From CAZUHK01 sp964620345 (GTDB lineage Bacteria; Planctomycetota; Phycisphaerae; Phycisphaerales; Zrk34), in NCBI GenBank assembly GCA_964620345.1, contig CAZUHK010000001.1:6655-70654 (forward strand): DNA of 64,000 nt, written 5' to 3'. Shown here one piece after another: positions 25,567-33,383 of this stretch. Numbering within the stretch: the stretch's first letter is position 1; every line of letters starts with the position of its first letter. A program made the translations under genes and the position numbers. The notes under the pieces were generated by a model. It did not search any database. It saw nothing but the letters and a program-made list of their open reading frames with translations, and was not told where the DNA came from.

Positions 25567-26673
25567 TTAGTCCTCCAGCACCAGCTTGGCGTGCAGCTTG
25601 CCGGTGCGGTGAATCTCCTTGACGATGGCGATGCGGTCCTCGGCGGGCACCTTGAGCTGGTTGAACGCGGCCAGCAGGTCGGCCAGCTTCGCGCCGCCGC
25701 GGCGGTCGGGGTCCAGCGCCATGAACCCATCCTGCTCGACGCGCGGCGCCTCGGGCGTCGCGGCGGGGCGCGGCGTGATCGTGGTGATCGTCAGCCCCGC
25801 GTGCGAAACCACGACCGGCGAGATCTCCACGTCCCCGGTCATCACGATCGTGCCGGTGCGCTGGTTGACCACGACGCGCGCCTCGGTCCGCACCAGCGTC
25901 GAGTCGAACTGGATCTCCATCACCTGCGCGATGAACGGCGCGGGGTTGGCCCGCTCGCGCCCGGGCACCTGGATGATGATGTTCTTCTGATCGACCGCCA
26001 TCGCGATCGGCGGGCTGTCGGGGGCCATCAGGTCGTTGATGAGCGTGGCCAGCATGTTGGCCATCGGCCAGGTCGCGTTGGGCTGATCCAGCACGAGGGT
26101 GACCCGGCCGTGCTGATCGACGTTGCGGCTGGCGATGTTCTGCGTGAGCGTGGCGCCGCGCTTGATCGTGCCGACGGTGGGCGAGTCGCGCTGTTCGATC
26201 TCGACGCGGCCCTCGGCGAAGGCGAAGATCGGCGAGCCGGGGATCGGGCCGTACAGCGGCGTCATGAAGAGCCGGCCGTCCTTGAGCGACGACGCGGCGC
26301 CGACGCTGGCGACCTGCACGTCGACTGCGTCGCCCTCGCGCACGCCGCCGGCGGGCGCCTTGGCGGTGATGCTCACGATGGCGACGTTCTTGACGTTGGC
26401 CAGCTCGGCCGCGACGACGTTGGGATCGACCAGCCGCTGCATCATCGCCGCCAGCGGGCGCATGGCCGGCTGGAACTTGCCACCATCGCCCGTGCCCTTG
26501 AGGCCGACCACCAGACCCATGCCCACCAGCTTGCTCGACTCCGAGCCCTTGAGCCGGACGATGTCCTGCACCTGCACCGCCGCGGTCGCCGACGCGGACG
26601 CCGCGAGCAACGCGACCAGCCCGAGCACGATCGTTGATTTCAGATTGCCGATTCGCAGATGCACTTGGCACAC
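25567..26673 (-). CDS. flgI: Flagellar P-ring protein FlgI
   Basis: A 368-residue protein with a Sec signal peptide (LVALLAASASATAA) and strong FlgI signatures: VGMGLVVGLKGTGDG, NVKNVAIVSITAKAP and SSLKDGRLFMTPL. It forms the periplasmic P ring around the rod. The start is a GTG (26673 or 26664), 7-16 nt after the flgH stop. Gene order flgA-flgH-flgI matches the ring assembly set. Confidence 0.96.
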   Translation of the reverse strand: MCQVHLRIGNLKSTIVLGLVALLAASASATAAVQVQDIVRLKGSESSKLVGMGLVVGLKGTGDGGKFQPAMRPLAAMMQRLVDPNVVAAELANVKNVAIVSITAKAPAGGVREGDAVDVQVASVGAASSLKDGRLFMTPLYGPIPGSPIFAFAEGRVEIEQRDSPTVGTIKRGATLTQNIASRNVDQHGRVTLVLDQPNATWPMANMLATLINDLMAPDSPPIAMAVDQKNIIIQVPGRERANPAPFIAQVMEIQFDSTLVRTEARVVVNQRTGTIVMTGDVEISPVVVSHAGLTITTITPRPAATPEAPRVEQDGFMALDPDRRGGAKLADLLAAFNQLKVPAEDRIAIVKEIHRTGKLHAKLVLED

Positions 26674-26679
26674 TCTCGC

Positions 26680-27378
26680 TTAGAAGTTGAACAGGAAATC
26701 CATGGCCTTGGTCAGCACGCCCTTCTTCGATGCGTTGCGGATCTCGCCCTTGTGCTGCTTGCTCACCCGCAGGTCGAACATCTGCGTGCTGAGCACGGCG
26801 TTGTCGGCCGTCACGTCCTCGGCCCGAACGTAGCCGGTCACCGTGATGGTGACCTGCTCGTTGTCGTTGTGAATGTGGGTGCGGGCCTCGAGCGCGAGCA
26901 CGCCGTTGGGCTTGACGTCCACGACCTGCGCGGTCAGGCGGGTGACGACCTCATCGCGGCGCTCGTAGTCGCCCTCGCCCTCGAACTCGTTGTCGAACCC
27001 GACGCTGACGCGCGGCACGCCGGCGCTCAGCGCCGCGGGCTTGACCTGAAGGTCGCCCAGCAGGTCGCGCAGATCGATGAACGCCTCTGCCTGGCCCTCG
27101 ACCTCGACGCTCTTCTCGGTGTTCAGCTCGCCCTCGCTGGTCGCGGCGCTGGATTCACGCACGATGATCGTGACCAGGTCGTGGACGAGGAATTTACGCG
27201 GCTCGGGCACGGCCACGGCCAGGTACGAGCCGGCCTGCATGTACCGATTGACCGGCTTGCCGTCCTCGCGCTGCGGTGCGGAAACCGGCTGCATCATGTA
27301 CAGCGACGAGCTGTTGTCCTGGGCCAGGGCCACCGCGGCCATCGCCCCCAGCACGATCAGAATGGTCAAGCGGCACAT
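26680..27378 (-). CDS. flgH: Flagellar L-ring protein FlgH
   Basis: A 232-residue FlgH: VHDLVTIIVRESSAATSEGE and the beta-rich core with EGEGDYERRDEVVTRLTAQV and PNGVLALEA. The N-terminus is a signal peptide ending ALAQDN, with no lipobox cysteine, whereas FlgH is normally an outer-membrane lipoprotein. ATG 27378 overlaps the flgA stop; GGAGGTGA lies 9 nt upstream. GTG 27381 is the alternative start. Confidence 0.95.
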   Translation of the reverse strand: MCRLTILIVLGAMAAVALAQDNSSSLYMMQPVSAPQREDGKPVNRYMQAGSYLAVAVPEPRKFLVHDLVTIIVRESSAATSEGELNTEKSVEVEGQAEAFIDLRDLLGDLQVKPAALSAGVPRVSVGFDNEFEGEGDYERRDEVVTRLTAQVVDVKPNGVLALEARTHIHNDNEQVTITVTGYVRAEDVTADNAVLSTQMFDLRVSKQHKGEIRNASKKGVLTKAMDFLFNF

Positions 27379-28529
27379 CACGAATCACCTCCGGTCTGGT
27401 CCTGGTTGTCTTGTTCGCCGTCGAGCAGCATGACCGCCTGCCGCGGGCCGCTCACGCGGGCCTGATAAAGCTGCCGCGTGCGCGGGTGGCGGACGGTGAT
27501 GATCTGGTCGGCCCCGCCGTCGTCGAGCGCGCGAGCGGTGGTCTTGATCACCAGCCCGCCGCTGATCGTGCGCAGCGTCACGGTCTGGCCTCGCTCGACC
27601 AGCAGCGGGGGCTTGACATCGCCATCGCTCAGCACGTCGCCCTCACGCAGCGTGCGGTCGGCGACCTGGCCGACCAGCGCCGCGGCGTCGGTCAGCGGCC
27701 GATCGCGGCCGGTGTCCAGCCATTGCATCTGGCTGCGCAGATCGTCGGCGGTGAGGGTCTGGCCACGCGCGATGCGCCCGGTGGCGATCACGACGTTGCG
27801 CTGCATCCGCACGTCGGCGCTCAGACGCAGCGTATCGACGAGCTGATCGCCGCGGTACTGGCGAACGGTCAGCGGGATGTGGCCGGCGGTGTCGCGGTTC
27901 TGCGGGTCGATCTCGAAGCGGCCGTCGGCCTCGGTCCGCTGCCACACGGGGCTGGCGTCCTGATGCCAGTCGATCTTCATCCGCTCGGCCGGCACGCCGC
28001 CGCGTTCGAGCAGGTAGGCATGCACGATCTGCCGAAGCGTGCGGCCGGCATCGGCCGCGTCCACCGTCGGAACCGGATTGGCCTGCACCGCGGCGTCCTC
28101 GACGATCGGCTCGTCGGCCGGCGCATGGCGCGGTTCATCCGGCGCGACCCGTTCGATGCGCAGCGACTGGTGGCCCCGCAACGACAGCCGGCCCCAGTGC
28201 ACGCCGCGGTCGTCGAGCAGTTGCCTGACCTGCTGCCGCGTGATCCGCACCTGCGCACTGTCGTCCGCAAAGGTGGCGAGGGTCACTTCGCCCAGCGCCT
28301 CGGCGTGCTCGCCTTCAAGGCGCGCGATGTCGGCCAGCGTCACGGTGTCGCCGGTCACTTCGACGCTGCTGCGCAGCGTGATGCGGTCGGCGAAGCCCGT
28401 GCCGATCAGCAGCAGCCCCAGCAGGAACGCCTTGAGCAGCAGCAGCGAAACGTCCTGCGTATCCCGCGGGTCGCGGGCAGACCGCTCAGGGCGGGCTTGA
28501 GCGATCGGGTTGTGTGGCAAAGTCGTCAT
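27378..28529 (-). CDS. flgA: P-ring assembly protein FlgA
   Basis: A 383-residue protein with a membrane or signal helix (LLLLKAFLLGLLLIGTG, residues about 28-46) and a C-terminal SAF/FlgA domain (GRIARGQTLTADDLRSQMQ, then VGQVADRTLREGDVL and QTVTLRTISGGLVI). It is a periplasmic chaperone for FlgI. It is longer than E. coli FlgA because of an extended N-terminal half. The end overlaps flgH. Confidence 0.88.
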   Translation of the reverse strand: MTTLPHNPIAQARPERSARDPRDTQDVSLLLLKAFLLGLLLIGTGFADRITLRSSVEVTGDTVTLADIARLEGEHAEALGEVTLATFADDSAQVRITRQQVRQLLDDRGVHWGRLSLRGHQSLRIERVAPDEPRHAPADEPIVEDAAVQANPVPTVDAADAGRTLRQIVHAYLLERGGVPAERMKIDWHQDASPVWQRTEADGRFEIDPQNRDTAGHIPLTVRQYRGDQLVDTLRLSADVRMQRNVVIATGRIARGQTLTADDLRSQMQWLDTGRDRPLTDAAALVGQVADRTLREGDVLSDGDVKPPLLVERGQTVTLRTISGGLVIKTTARALDDGGADQIITVRHPRTRQLYQARVSGPRQAVMLLDGEQDNQDQTGGDS

Positions 28530-28544
28530 CGGTCAGTCAGTCGT

Positions 28545-29354
28545 TTAGAGTCGTCGGAGGTTGCCCACGACCTGCAGGGCCTCGTCGGCGGCCTGGATGG
28601 TCTGGCTGTTGAGCTCGAAGGCGCGCTGGGCCTTGATCAGTTCCACCAGTTCTTTGACGGGGTCGACATTGGAGGCCTCGAGGAAGCCCTGGATGAGCGT
28701 GCCCACGCCGTCCTCGCCGGGCAGGGCCTCCACGGGCGGGCCGGACGCCTCGGTCTCCACAAAGATGTTGTTGCCGATCGGCCTCAGGCCCTTGGGATTC
28801 ACGAAGGTGGTCAGTTCCAGTTCGCCCACGGTCGTGGGCGTCGGCGAGCCGGGCTGCTGGACGAGCACCTGACCGTCGGCGGTGATCTCGATGCTGGTCG
28901 CGTCGACGGGGATGTTCGGCGCGTCCAGCAGGCGCGGGCCCTGGGAGTTGCCCAGAACGATCTCGCCGTCGGAGTTGACGAAGAAGTTGCCCGCGCGGGT
29001 GAAGCCGATGCCGCTGCCTTCGTCTTCGAGGATGTCCACGGCGAAGAAGCCGTCGCCGTCGATCATCACGTCCAGCGGCTGGCCGGTCTCGATGGGCGAG
29101 CCCTGGCTGAAGTTGAAATCGGTGTTGGCCACGCGAACGCCCAGGCCCACGAAGATGCCCGCGGGCCGCTGGTCGCCGTTGGCGTTCTCCACGCCCGGCT
29201 GGGCCTTCTCCTGGTAGAGCAGATCCTCGAAGTTCGCCCGCTGGCCCTTGAACGCGGTGGTGTTCACGTTCGCCAGGTTGTTGGCGATCACGTCGATCTG
29301 CGTGGAGATCGCGTTCATCCCGGTCGCGGCGGTATGGAGGGCGACGGTCGCCAT
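28545..29354 (-). CDS. flgG: Flagellar basal-body rod protein FlgG
   Basis: 269 residues. The N-terminal rod motif (TAATGMNAISTQIDVIANNL, then ANVNTTAFKGQRA), central GDGFFAV, and C-terminal LEASNVDPVKELVELIKAQR identify FlgG, the distal rod subunit. It lies 13 nt downstream of the flgF-like gene and 15 nt upstream of flgA. Confidence 0.96.
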   Translation of the reverse strand: MATVALHTAATGMNAISTQIDVIANNLANVNTTAFKGQRANFEDLLYQEKAQPGVENANGDQRPAGIFVGLGVRVANTDFNFSQGSPIETGQPLDVMIDGDGFFAVDILEDEGSGIGFTRAGNFFVNSDGEIVLGNSQGPRLLDAPNIPVDATSIEITADGQVLVQQPGSPTPTTVGELELTTFVNPKGLRPIGNNIFVETEASGPPVEALPGEDGVGTLIQGFLEASNVDPVKELVELIKAQRAFELNSQTIQAADEALQVVGNLRRL

Positions 29355-29367
29355 TGGCGTGGGTTCC

Positions 29368-30147
29368 TTACTGCGGGATGCGGCCCAGGGTGTTCACGGC
29401 CCGCTCCAGCAGCAGGTCGTGGTACTTCAGCAGCGTGGCGTTGTCGTTGATCGCGCGGGTGGTCTGGATCATCGCGACCATCTCGCGGATCGAATCGACG
29501 TTGGATGCTTCCAGGTAGCCCTGGCGGATCTGCCCGGGCGCCTGGGCTTCACTTTCCAGTGCGGCCGGCGGGGCCTGGTACACCCCGCCGCCCAGGTGCT
29601 TGAGCGTTTGGTCGGCGGTGACGCTCGCCAGCTTGATCTGCGCGACCGGGTCGCCGGCCTGGCGGATCACACCGGTCTGATCGACCTGCACGGGCAGCGC
29701 GGGGTTGAGGCGAATCGGCTGGCCGGCGGTGTCGAGCACGGCGTGTCCGGCGGCGGTGGTGACCAGCCGGCCATCGGCGGTGAGGGTGAGCCGGCCGTCG
29801 CGCGTGGCGCGGGTGGCCTGCTGGCCGTCCTCATCGACCCGCACGGCGAAGAACCCTTCGCCGGCGATCGCGAGGTCCAGGTCGTTACCGGTGGGCGTGA
29901 GCCGGCCGGGGCGCAGGTCGGTTTCGGTGGGCCGAACGAACGTGCCGCCGCCCAGCCGATCCAGCAGGTCGTGCTCGAGGCCGTGGGGCCCGGGGTCTTC
30001 GCGGCTCTCGGGCAGTCGCTGGGTGAAGGCGGCCAGGTCGCGGCGGAAGGCGGTGGTGCTGGCGTTGGCCAGGTTGTTGGCAATGACGTCCTGGCGATGA
30101 AGATTCGTCAGGACGCCCGAAGCGGAGAGGTACATCCCGTAGTTCAT
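29368..30147 (-). CDS. flgF: FlgF-like proximal rod protein
   Basis: 259 residues starting at ATG 30147 with GGAGG 8 nt upstream. It has the rod-family N-terminus (MYLSASGVLTNLHRQDVIAN, then NLANASTTAFRRD), AGEGFFAV, and a C-terminal YLEASNVDSIREMVAMIQTT. Order directly before flgG and overall divergence favour FlgF. The start overlaps the preceding small gene by 4 nt (ATGA). Confidence 0.9.
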   Translation of the reverse strand: MNYGMYLSASGVLTNLHRQDVIANNLANASTTAFRRDLAAFTQRLPESREDPGPHGLEHDLLDRLGGGTFVRPTETDLRPGRLTPTGNDLDLAIAGEGFFAVRVDEDGQQATRATRDGRLTLTADGRLVTTAAGHAVLDTAGQPIRLNPALPVQVDQTGVIRQAGDPVAQIKLASVTADQTLKHLGGGVYQAPPAALESEAQAPGQIRQGYLEASNVDSIREMVAMIQTTRAINDNATLLKYHDLLLERAVNTLGRIPQ

Positions 30148-30368
30148 CCGCGCACCTCCATGTGCACGGGGCCGGTGGGCCGAGCTTCGGGATCGGCGGC
30201 TCCTCCTTGGTCCGCCATGGATTCGTGATGCGCCGCCGCGGCCGCCTCGTACTGATGAAGCGTTTGGGCGGCGCGAGCCAGACGCACAAGGGCGGCACCG
30301 AGGTCGGCGTCGCCGGAGTGGTTGAGAATGTCGATCCATCGCTTGGTCAACGCTTGTGCCTCCTGCAC
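30144..30368 (-). CDS. Small protein heading the flagellar operon, unknown
   Basis: 74 residues from GTG 30368, ending with a 4-nt overlap into the flgF ATG. The sequence is helical and Ala-rich in the first half (ALVRLARAAQTLHQYEAAAA), then low-complexity acidic/Pro. There is no signal peptide or known motif. The coupling to flgF and the sigma-54-like element 43 nt upstream make it a likely real first gene of the operon. The function is unknown. It could be a small chaperone or assembly factor, but nothing in the sequence proves that. Confidence 0.5.
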   Translation of the reverse strand: MQEAQALTKRWIDILNHSGDADLGAALVRLARAAQTLHQYEAAAAAHHESMADQGGAADPEARPTGPVHMEVRG

Positions 30369-30410
30369 CCGGCGTCGATGGTGTAGCTACACAGTCGCGG
30401 CGGGAAATTC

Positions 30411-30424
30411 GCAAGAGATGTGCC
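30411..30424 (-). promoter_or_regulatory. Sigma-54 (-24/-12) promoter candidate for the flagellar operon
   Basis: Minus strand GGCACATCTCTTGC: GG and GC exactly 10 nt apart, matching TGGCAC-N5-TTGC except the first base. The -12 element is 43 nt before the first gene (GTG 30368). Sigma-54 control of rod, hook and ring genes is well known in other phyla. No enhancer-binding protein gene is in the window. Confidence 0.58.
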
Positions 30425-30597
30425 GGGAGCGCGCCAGACGCCCGAAAACGGCGATCGCGCGCTGTTATCGGGGCTTTGGCGGTCGGCGATCGGTTGCGTG
30501 AAGCCGCAAGCGGCAAGAGGCGCAGGCGCAAGAGTTGCCCGCGGTCGGCAAGGGTTGCGCGGCGCGGCGGGCGTTCGATGCGCGGCGCGCAACCATC

Positions 30598-30603
30598 TAC
30601 AAT
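30598..30603 (+). promoter_or_regulatory. -10 box TACAAT for the ribBA-like gene
   Basis: It overlaps the ATG at 30602, which therefore cannot start the protein, and lies 31 nt before ATG 30635. It is divergent from the flagellar operon promoter. Confidence 0.42.
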
Positions 30604-30634
30604 GCACGCCTTCACCCGGCTGGAATGGCGCGAC

Positions 30635-31762
30635 ATGGCCTTTGATCCGATTCCCGACATCCTCAATGAGCTTCGCGCCGGGCGGATGATCGTGCTGATC
30701 GACGACGAGCGGCGGGAGAACGAGGGCGACCTGGTCTGCGCCGCGGAGCACGTCACGCCCGCCACGGTCAACTTCATGGTCACCGAGGGCCGGGGCCTGC
30801 TGTGCGTCGCGCTCGACGGCGCCATCTGCGATGCCCTGGACCTCGCCCCGCAAGCCGCGGCCAACACCAGCCAGCTCGCCACGGCGTACACCGTGACGGT
30901 CGACGCCGCGGCGCGGTTCGGCATCAGCACCGGCGTATCCGCGGTGGATCGGGCGACGACCATCCAGCGGCTCGCCGCGGCCGACGCCCGGCCGGCCGAC
31001 TTCGCCAAGCCCGGCCACGTCAACCCCCTGCGCGCCCGCGACGGCGGCGTGCTGGTCCGCACCGGCCAGACCGAAGGCAGCGTCGACCTGTGCAAGCTCG
31101 CCGGCCTGCGCCCCGCCGCGGCCATCATCGAAGTGATGAACCCCGATGGCTCCATGGCCCGGCTGGACGACCTGCGGAAAGTCTGCGCCACGCACGACCT
31201 GAAGATGTGCTCGGTCAGCGATGTGATCGCCCATCGCCTGGTCGGCGAACACATGATCGAGCGGATCGACGAAGTGCCGTTCGAGACGCCCGAGGGGCCG
31301 TTCCGGCTGGTCGCTTATCGCAGCAGGGTCGATCCGCTGCCGCACGTGGCGCTGTGCGCCGGCCGCGTCGGGTGCGAGCCGATCGACGAACCGGTGCTGG
31401 TGCGGATGCACAGCCAGAACCTGCTGGGCGATGTGTTCGGCGACTGCGGCCAGCCCAGCGGCGACACGCTGCACCGGGCCATGAAGATGATCCAGGACGC
31501 CGGCGAAGGCGCGATCGTCTACATGCGCCAGGACGGCATGGGCACCGGCCTGCTGGCGCGTCTTCAGACCCTGCACGACGACCAGGAGCCGGCCCGCCGC
31601 GAGGTCCGCGCGGCGATGAGCAAGTTCGACTACGGCGTGGGCTCGCAGATCCTCCGCGACCTGGGCGTCAGGAAGATGCGCCTGCTGACCAACCACCCCC
31701 GCACGCTCCACGGCCTGGAGGGCTTTGGCCTGAGCATCGTCGAGCACGTCAAGGTGGAGTAG
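30635..31762 (+). CDS. ribBA: RibBA-like protein with altered active sites
   Basis: 375 residues. Residues about 1-200 match 3,4-dihydroxy-2-butanone-4-phosphate synthase RibB (IDDERRENEGDLVCAAE; GHVNPLRARDGGVLVRTG). Residues about 205-372 match GTP cyclohydrolase II RibA (VRMHSQNLLGDVFGDCG; MRLLTNHPRTLHGLEGFG). Key residues differ. The metal-binding His of the RibB GHTE motif is Gln (TGQTEG). In RibA the zinc ligands C-x(n)-CxC are reduced to one Cys, and RQEGRxIG is RQDGMGTG. The RibA half is probably inactive and the RibB half doubtful, as in RibBX-type proteins. It may be a paralog with another role. ATG 30635 is chosen because a -10 box covers the upstream ATG. Confidence 0.88.
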   Translation: MAFDPIPDILNELRAGRMIVLIDDERRENEGDLVCAAEHVTPATVNFMVTEGRGLLCVALDGAICDALDLAPQAAANTSQLATAYTVTVDAAARFGISTGVSAVDRATTIQRLAAADARPADFAKPGHVNPLRARDGGVLVRTGQTEGSVDLCKLAGLRPAAAIIEVMNPDGSMARLDDLRKVCATHDLKMCSVSDVIAHRLVGEHMIERIDEVPFETPEGPFRLVAYRSRVDPLPHVALCAGRVGCEPIDEPVLVRMHSQNLLGDVFGDCGQPSGDTLHRAMKMIQDAGEGAIVYMRQDGMGTGLLARLQTLHDDQEPARREVRAAMSKFDYGVGSQILRDLGVRKMRLLTNHPRTLHGLEGFGLSIVEHVKVE

Positions 31763-31763
31763 G

Positions 31764-31815
31764 GAGCAGCCGGAAGTCGCAAGTGGAAAGTCGGAGGTCG
31801 CAAGTCAGAAGTGGG
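31764..31815. repeat. Short degenerate tandem repeat after ribBA
   Basis: Imperfect units around GGAAGTCGCAAGT/GGAAAGTCGGAGGTCGC recur 3-4 times just after the stop codon. No coding or terminator signal is evident. Similar simple repeats (CATTCGTCATT) occur at about 63284-63313. Confidence 0.35.
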
Positions 31816-31839
31816 GTCGGCACTGGGAGCTGACGCCGA

Positions 31840-32109
31840 CTATCGGGGCTCGGCTCCGTCGGGCGGGTCGAATGCGGGCGGCGGGGGTTCATCGTCGGGC
31901 TCGGTGGGCTGGGTCGATTCGAGTGCATCGCCGAGCGTCTTGCCCACGTCGCGGGCCAGATGCTCGGCCCCCTGCACGCCAAGAAACAGGATTTCGCGGA
32001 AGAAACGCCGCCGTTCGGTCGATACCAAAGGCGGAGCGTCCTCTGGGCCGGCCGGCGGGCCGTCGGCGTTGGGCGTCGTGTCGCTGGATGGGCGGTCGGG
32101 GTCGCTCAC
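31840..32109 (-). CDS. Small acidic/proline-rich protein, unknown
   Basis: 89 residues from GTG 32109. Disordered Asp/Pro-rich ends flank a short amphipathic core (STERRRFFREILFLGVQGAE, then HLARDVGKTLGDAL) that could lie on a membrane or bind a partner. There is no recognised domain. It is divergent from the lipoprotein gene, with the intergenic promoter region in common. Coding is supported by the structured core and the normal GC skew, but confidence is moderate. Confidence 0.5.
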   Translation of the reverse strand: MSDPDRPSSDTTPNADGPPAGPEDAPPLVSTERRRFFREILFLGVQGAEHLARDVGKTLGDALESTQPTEPDDEPPPPAFDPPDGAEPR

Positions 32110-32111
32110 GC

Positions 32112-32140
32112 TTGGCTCGCCGGGGTGCGGCCAGTATGCT
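32112..32140 (+). promoter_or_regulatory. Sigma-70 promoter for the lipoprotein gene
   Basis: TTGGCT (32112-32117), a 17-nt spacer, and TATGCT (32135-32140), 37 nt before the ATG at 32178. Confidence 0.55.
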
Positions 32141-32177
32141 AACCGACCGATCGCGTCGCACGAAACAAGGAACTCGC

Positions 32178-32864
32178 ATGTCGCGCACCATTGGCCTCAT
32201 CACGCTCGCCGCGCTGCTCATCGTGACCGGCTGCGCCCGCAGCCACAGCGCCAAGTTTCCCTACGGCCGATCGATCGATCGCCACAACTTCATGTCCACG
32301 CCCGACATGCCGCTGTCCGTGTCGATCAAGGACACGATCAGTGGCGAGGAACTGCTGCGGGTGGACGTGCCGGTTTACAAGCAGTTGATCCTCGACTTCG
32401 AGCACAAGCACGACTGGACGCCGGCTCAGACGCCGGGCCTGCCGGCGGAGTATGTCACCTGGCAGGTGGTCGATGCCGGCCGCCTGCTCGTGGGCGGCGT
32501 GGATGGCAAGCTCAAAAACCGCATGGATCTGCGAGGCAACCCGGTGATCGTGAAGGTCGACATCCGCGATCATGAGCCGGCGGACGGGACGCCGGAGTAC
32601 CCGTCCGCAGATGACACGCCGGGCGACCCGGTGGCGCCGCCGGACCAGCCCGACGATCCCCAGCCCCAGCCCCGGCCCGCCGCGGAGCAGCCGACCAACG
32701 GCACGCCGCGCGGCCCGGCCGTGCGCACCTATCCCAAAGCGCCGGCCCAAGCCGAGCCGGACCAGCCCGAACGGACGGACGACGAAGCCGACCAGCCCGA
32801 CGCCGACGCGCGCACCCCCGTCGAAGACCAGGCCGGCGAAGACCTCGACGACGCACTGGACTGA
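32178..32864 (+). CDS. Lipoprotein with long Pro/Asp-rich tail
   Basis: 228 residues. The lipobox IVTGC at residues about 15-19 gives a lipoprotein. A small beta-type domain follows (about 20-130, with PLSVSIKDTISGEELLRVDV), unrecognised. The last 95 residues are low-complexity Pro/Asp/Gln/Glu (QPDDPQPQPRP), probably a flexible spacer in the periplasm. AAGG lies 9 nt before ATG 32178. The function is unknown. Confidence 0.75.
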   Translation: MSRTIGLITLAALLIVTGCARSHSAKFPYGRSIDRHNFMSTPDMPLSVSIKDTISGEELLRVDVPVYKQLILDFEHKHDWTPAQTPGLPAEYVTWQVVDAGRLLVGGVDGKLKNRMDLRGNPVIVKVDIRDHEPADGTPEYPSADDTPGDPVAPPDQPDDPQPQPRPAAEQPTNGTPRGPAVRTYPKAPAQAEPDQPERTDDEADQPDADARTPVEDQAGEDLDDALD

Positions 32865-32981
32865 TCGGCCGGTCGTGTCAATCTGGCAAACCGGGTGAAC
32901 TTCGGGGCACCGCGCGGGCCGCACAGCCCATCGCCCTTGCAATTTTGCTTCATTTGTCGCCCGAAACTCGGCGATTGGGTC

Positions 32982-33010
32982 TTGCCTTGTGGCCACGGTG
33001 GGCTACATTA
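32982..33010 (+). promoter_or_regulatory. Sigma-70 promoter for clpS
   Basis: TTGCCT (32982-32987), a 17-nt spacer and TACATT (33005-33010), 31 nt before ATG 33042. Confidence 0.6.
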
Positions 33011-33041
33011 GATGCATCCACCGAAGCAACGGGGCAGAACG

Positions 33042-33353
33042 ATGAACGATCCCGATGGCTATTTCACCGGCCCGGACGACCCGTACCACGGCCAGGGTTT
33101 TCGACAGGTCACCGCACTGCCGCAGTGGCGGGTGCTGTTGCACGATGACGAGGTGCACGATCAGGGCCACATGATCGACGCGCTGACCGGCCACACGCCG
33201 CTGAGCCGCGCCGCGGCCACGCAGCGCGTCGTCGACGCCCACCGCGATGGCACGGTCAACCTGTTGACCTGTCACCAGGAACTGGCCGAGCTCTACTGCC
33301 TGCAACTGTCCAAGCAGAACCTGATCGTCACCATCGAACGCGCGGTCGAATAA
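33042..33353 (+). CDS. clpS: ATP-dependent Clp protease adaptor ClpS
   Basis: 103 residues. The ClpS core begins at about residue 30 with WRVLLHDDEV, continues with a helix pair (AAATQRVVDAHRDGTVNLLT), and ends CHQELAELYCLQL, following the ClpS pattern (VLLHDD…; …G…V…T…EAE). ClpS docks on the ClpA/ClpC N-domain and delivers N-degron substrates. The usual YN in the substrate loop is not obvious, so specificity may differ. GGGG lies upstream of the ATG. Confidence 0.8.
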   Translation: MNDPDGYFTGPDDPYHGQGFRQVTALPQWRVLLHDDEVHDQGHMIDALTGHTPLSRAAATQRVVDAHRDGTVNLLTCHQELAELYCLQLSKQNLIVTIERAVE

Positions 33354-33383
33354 ACCTTGAGCGCCGCGGCTTCGCCGTGCCCT

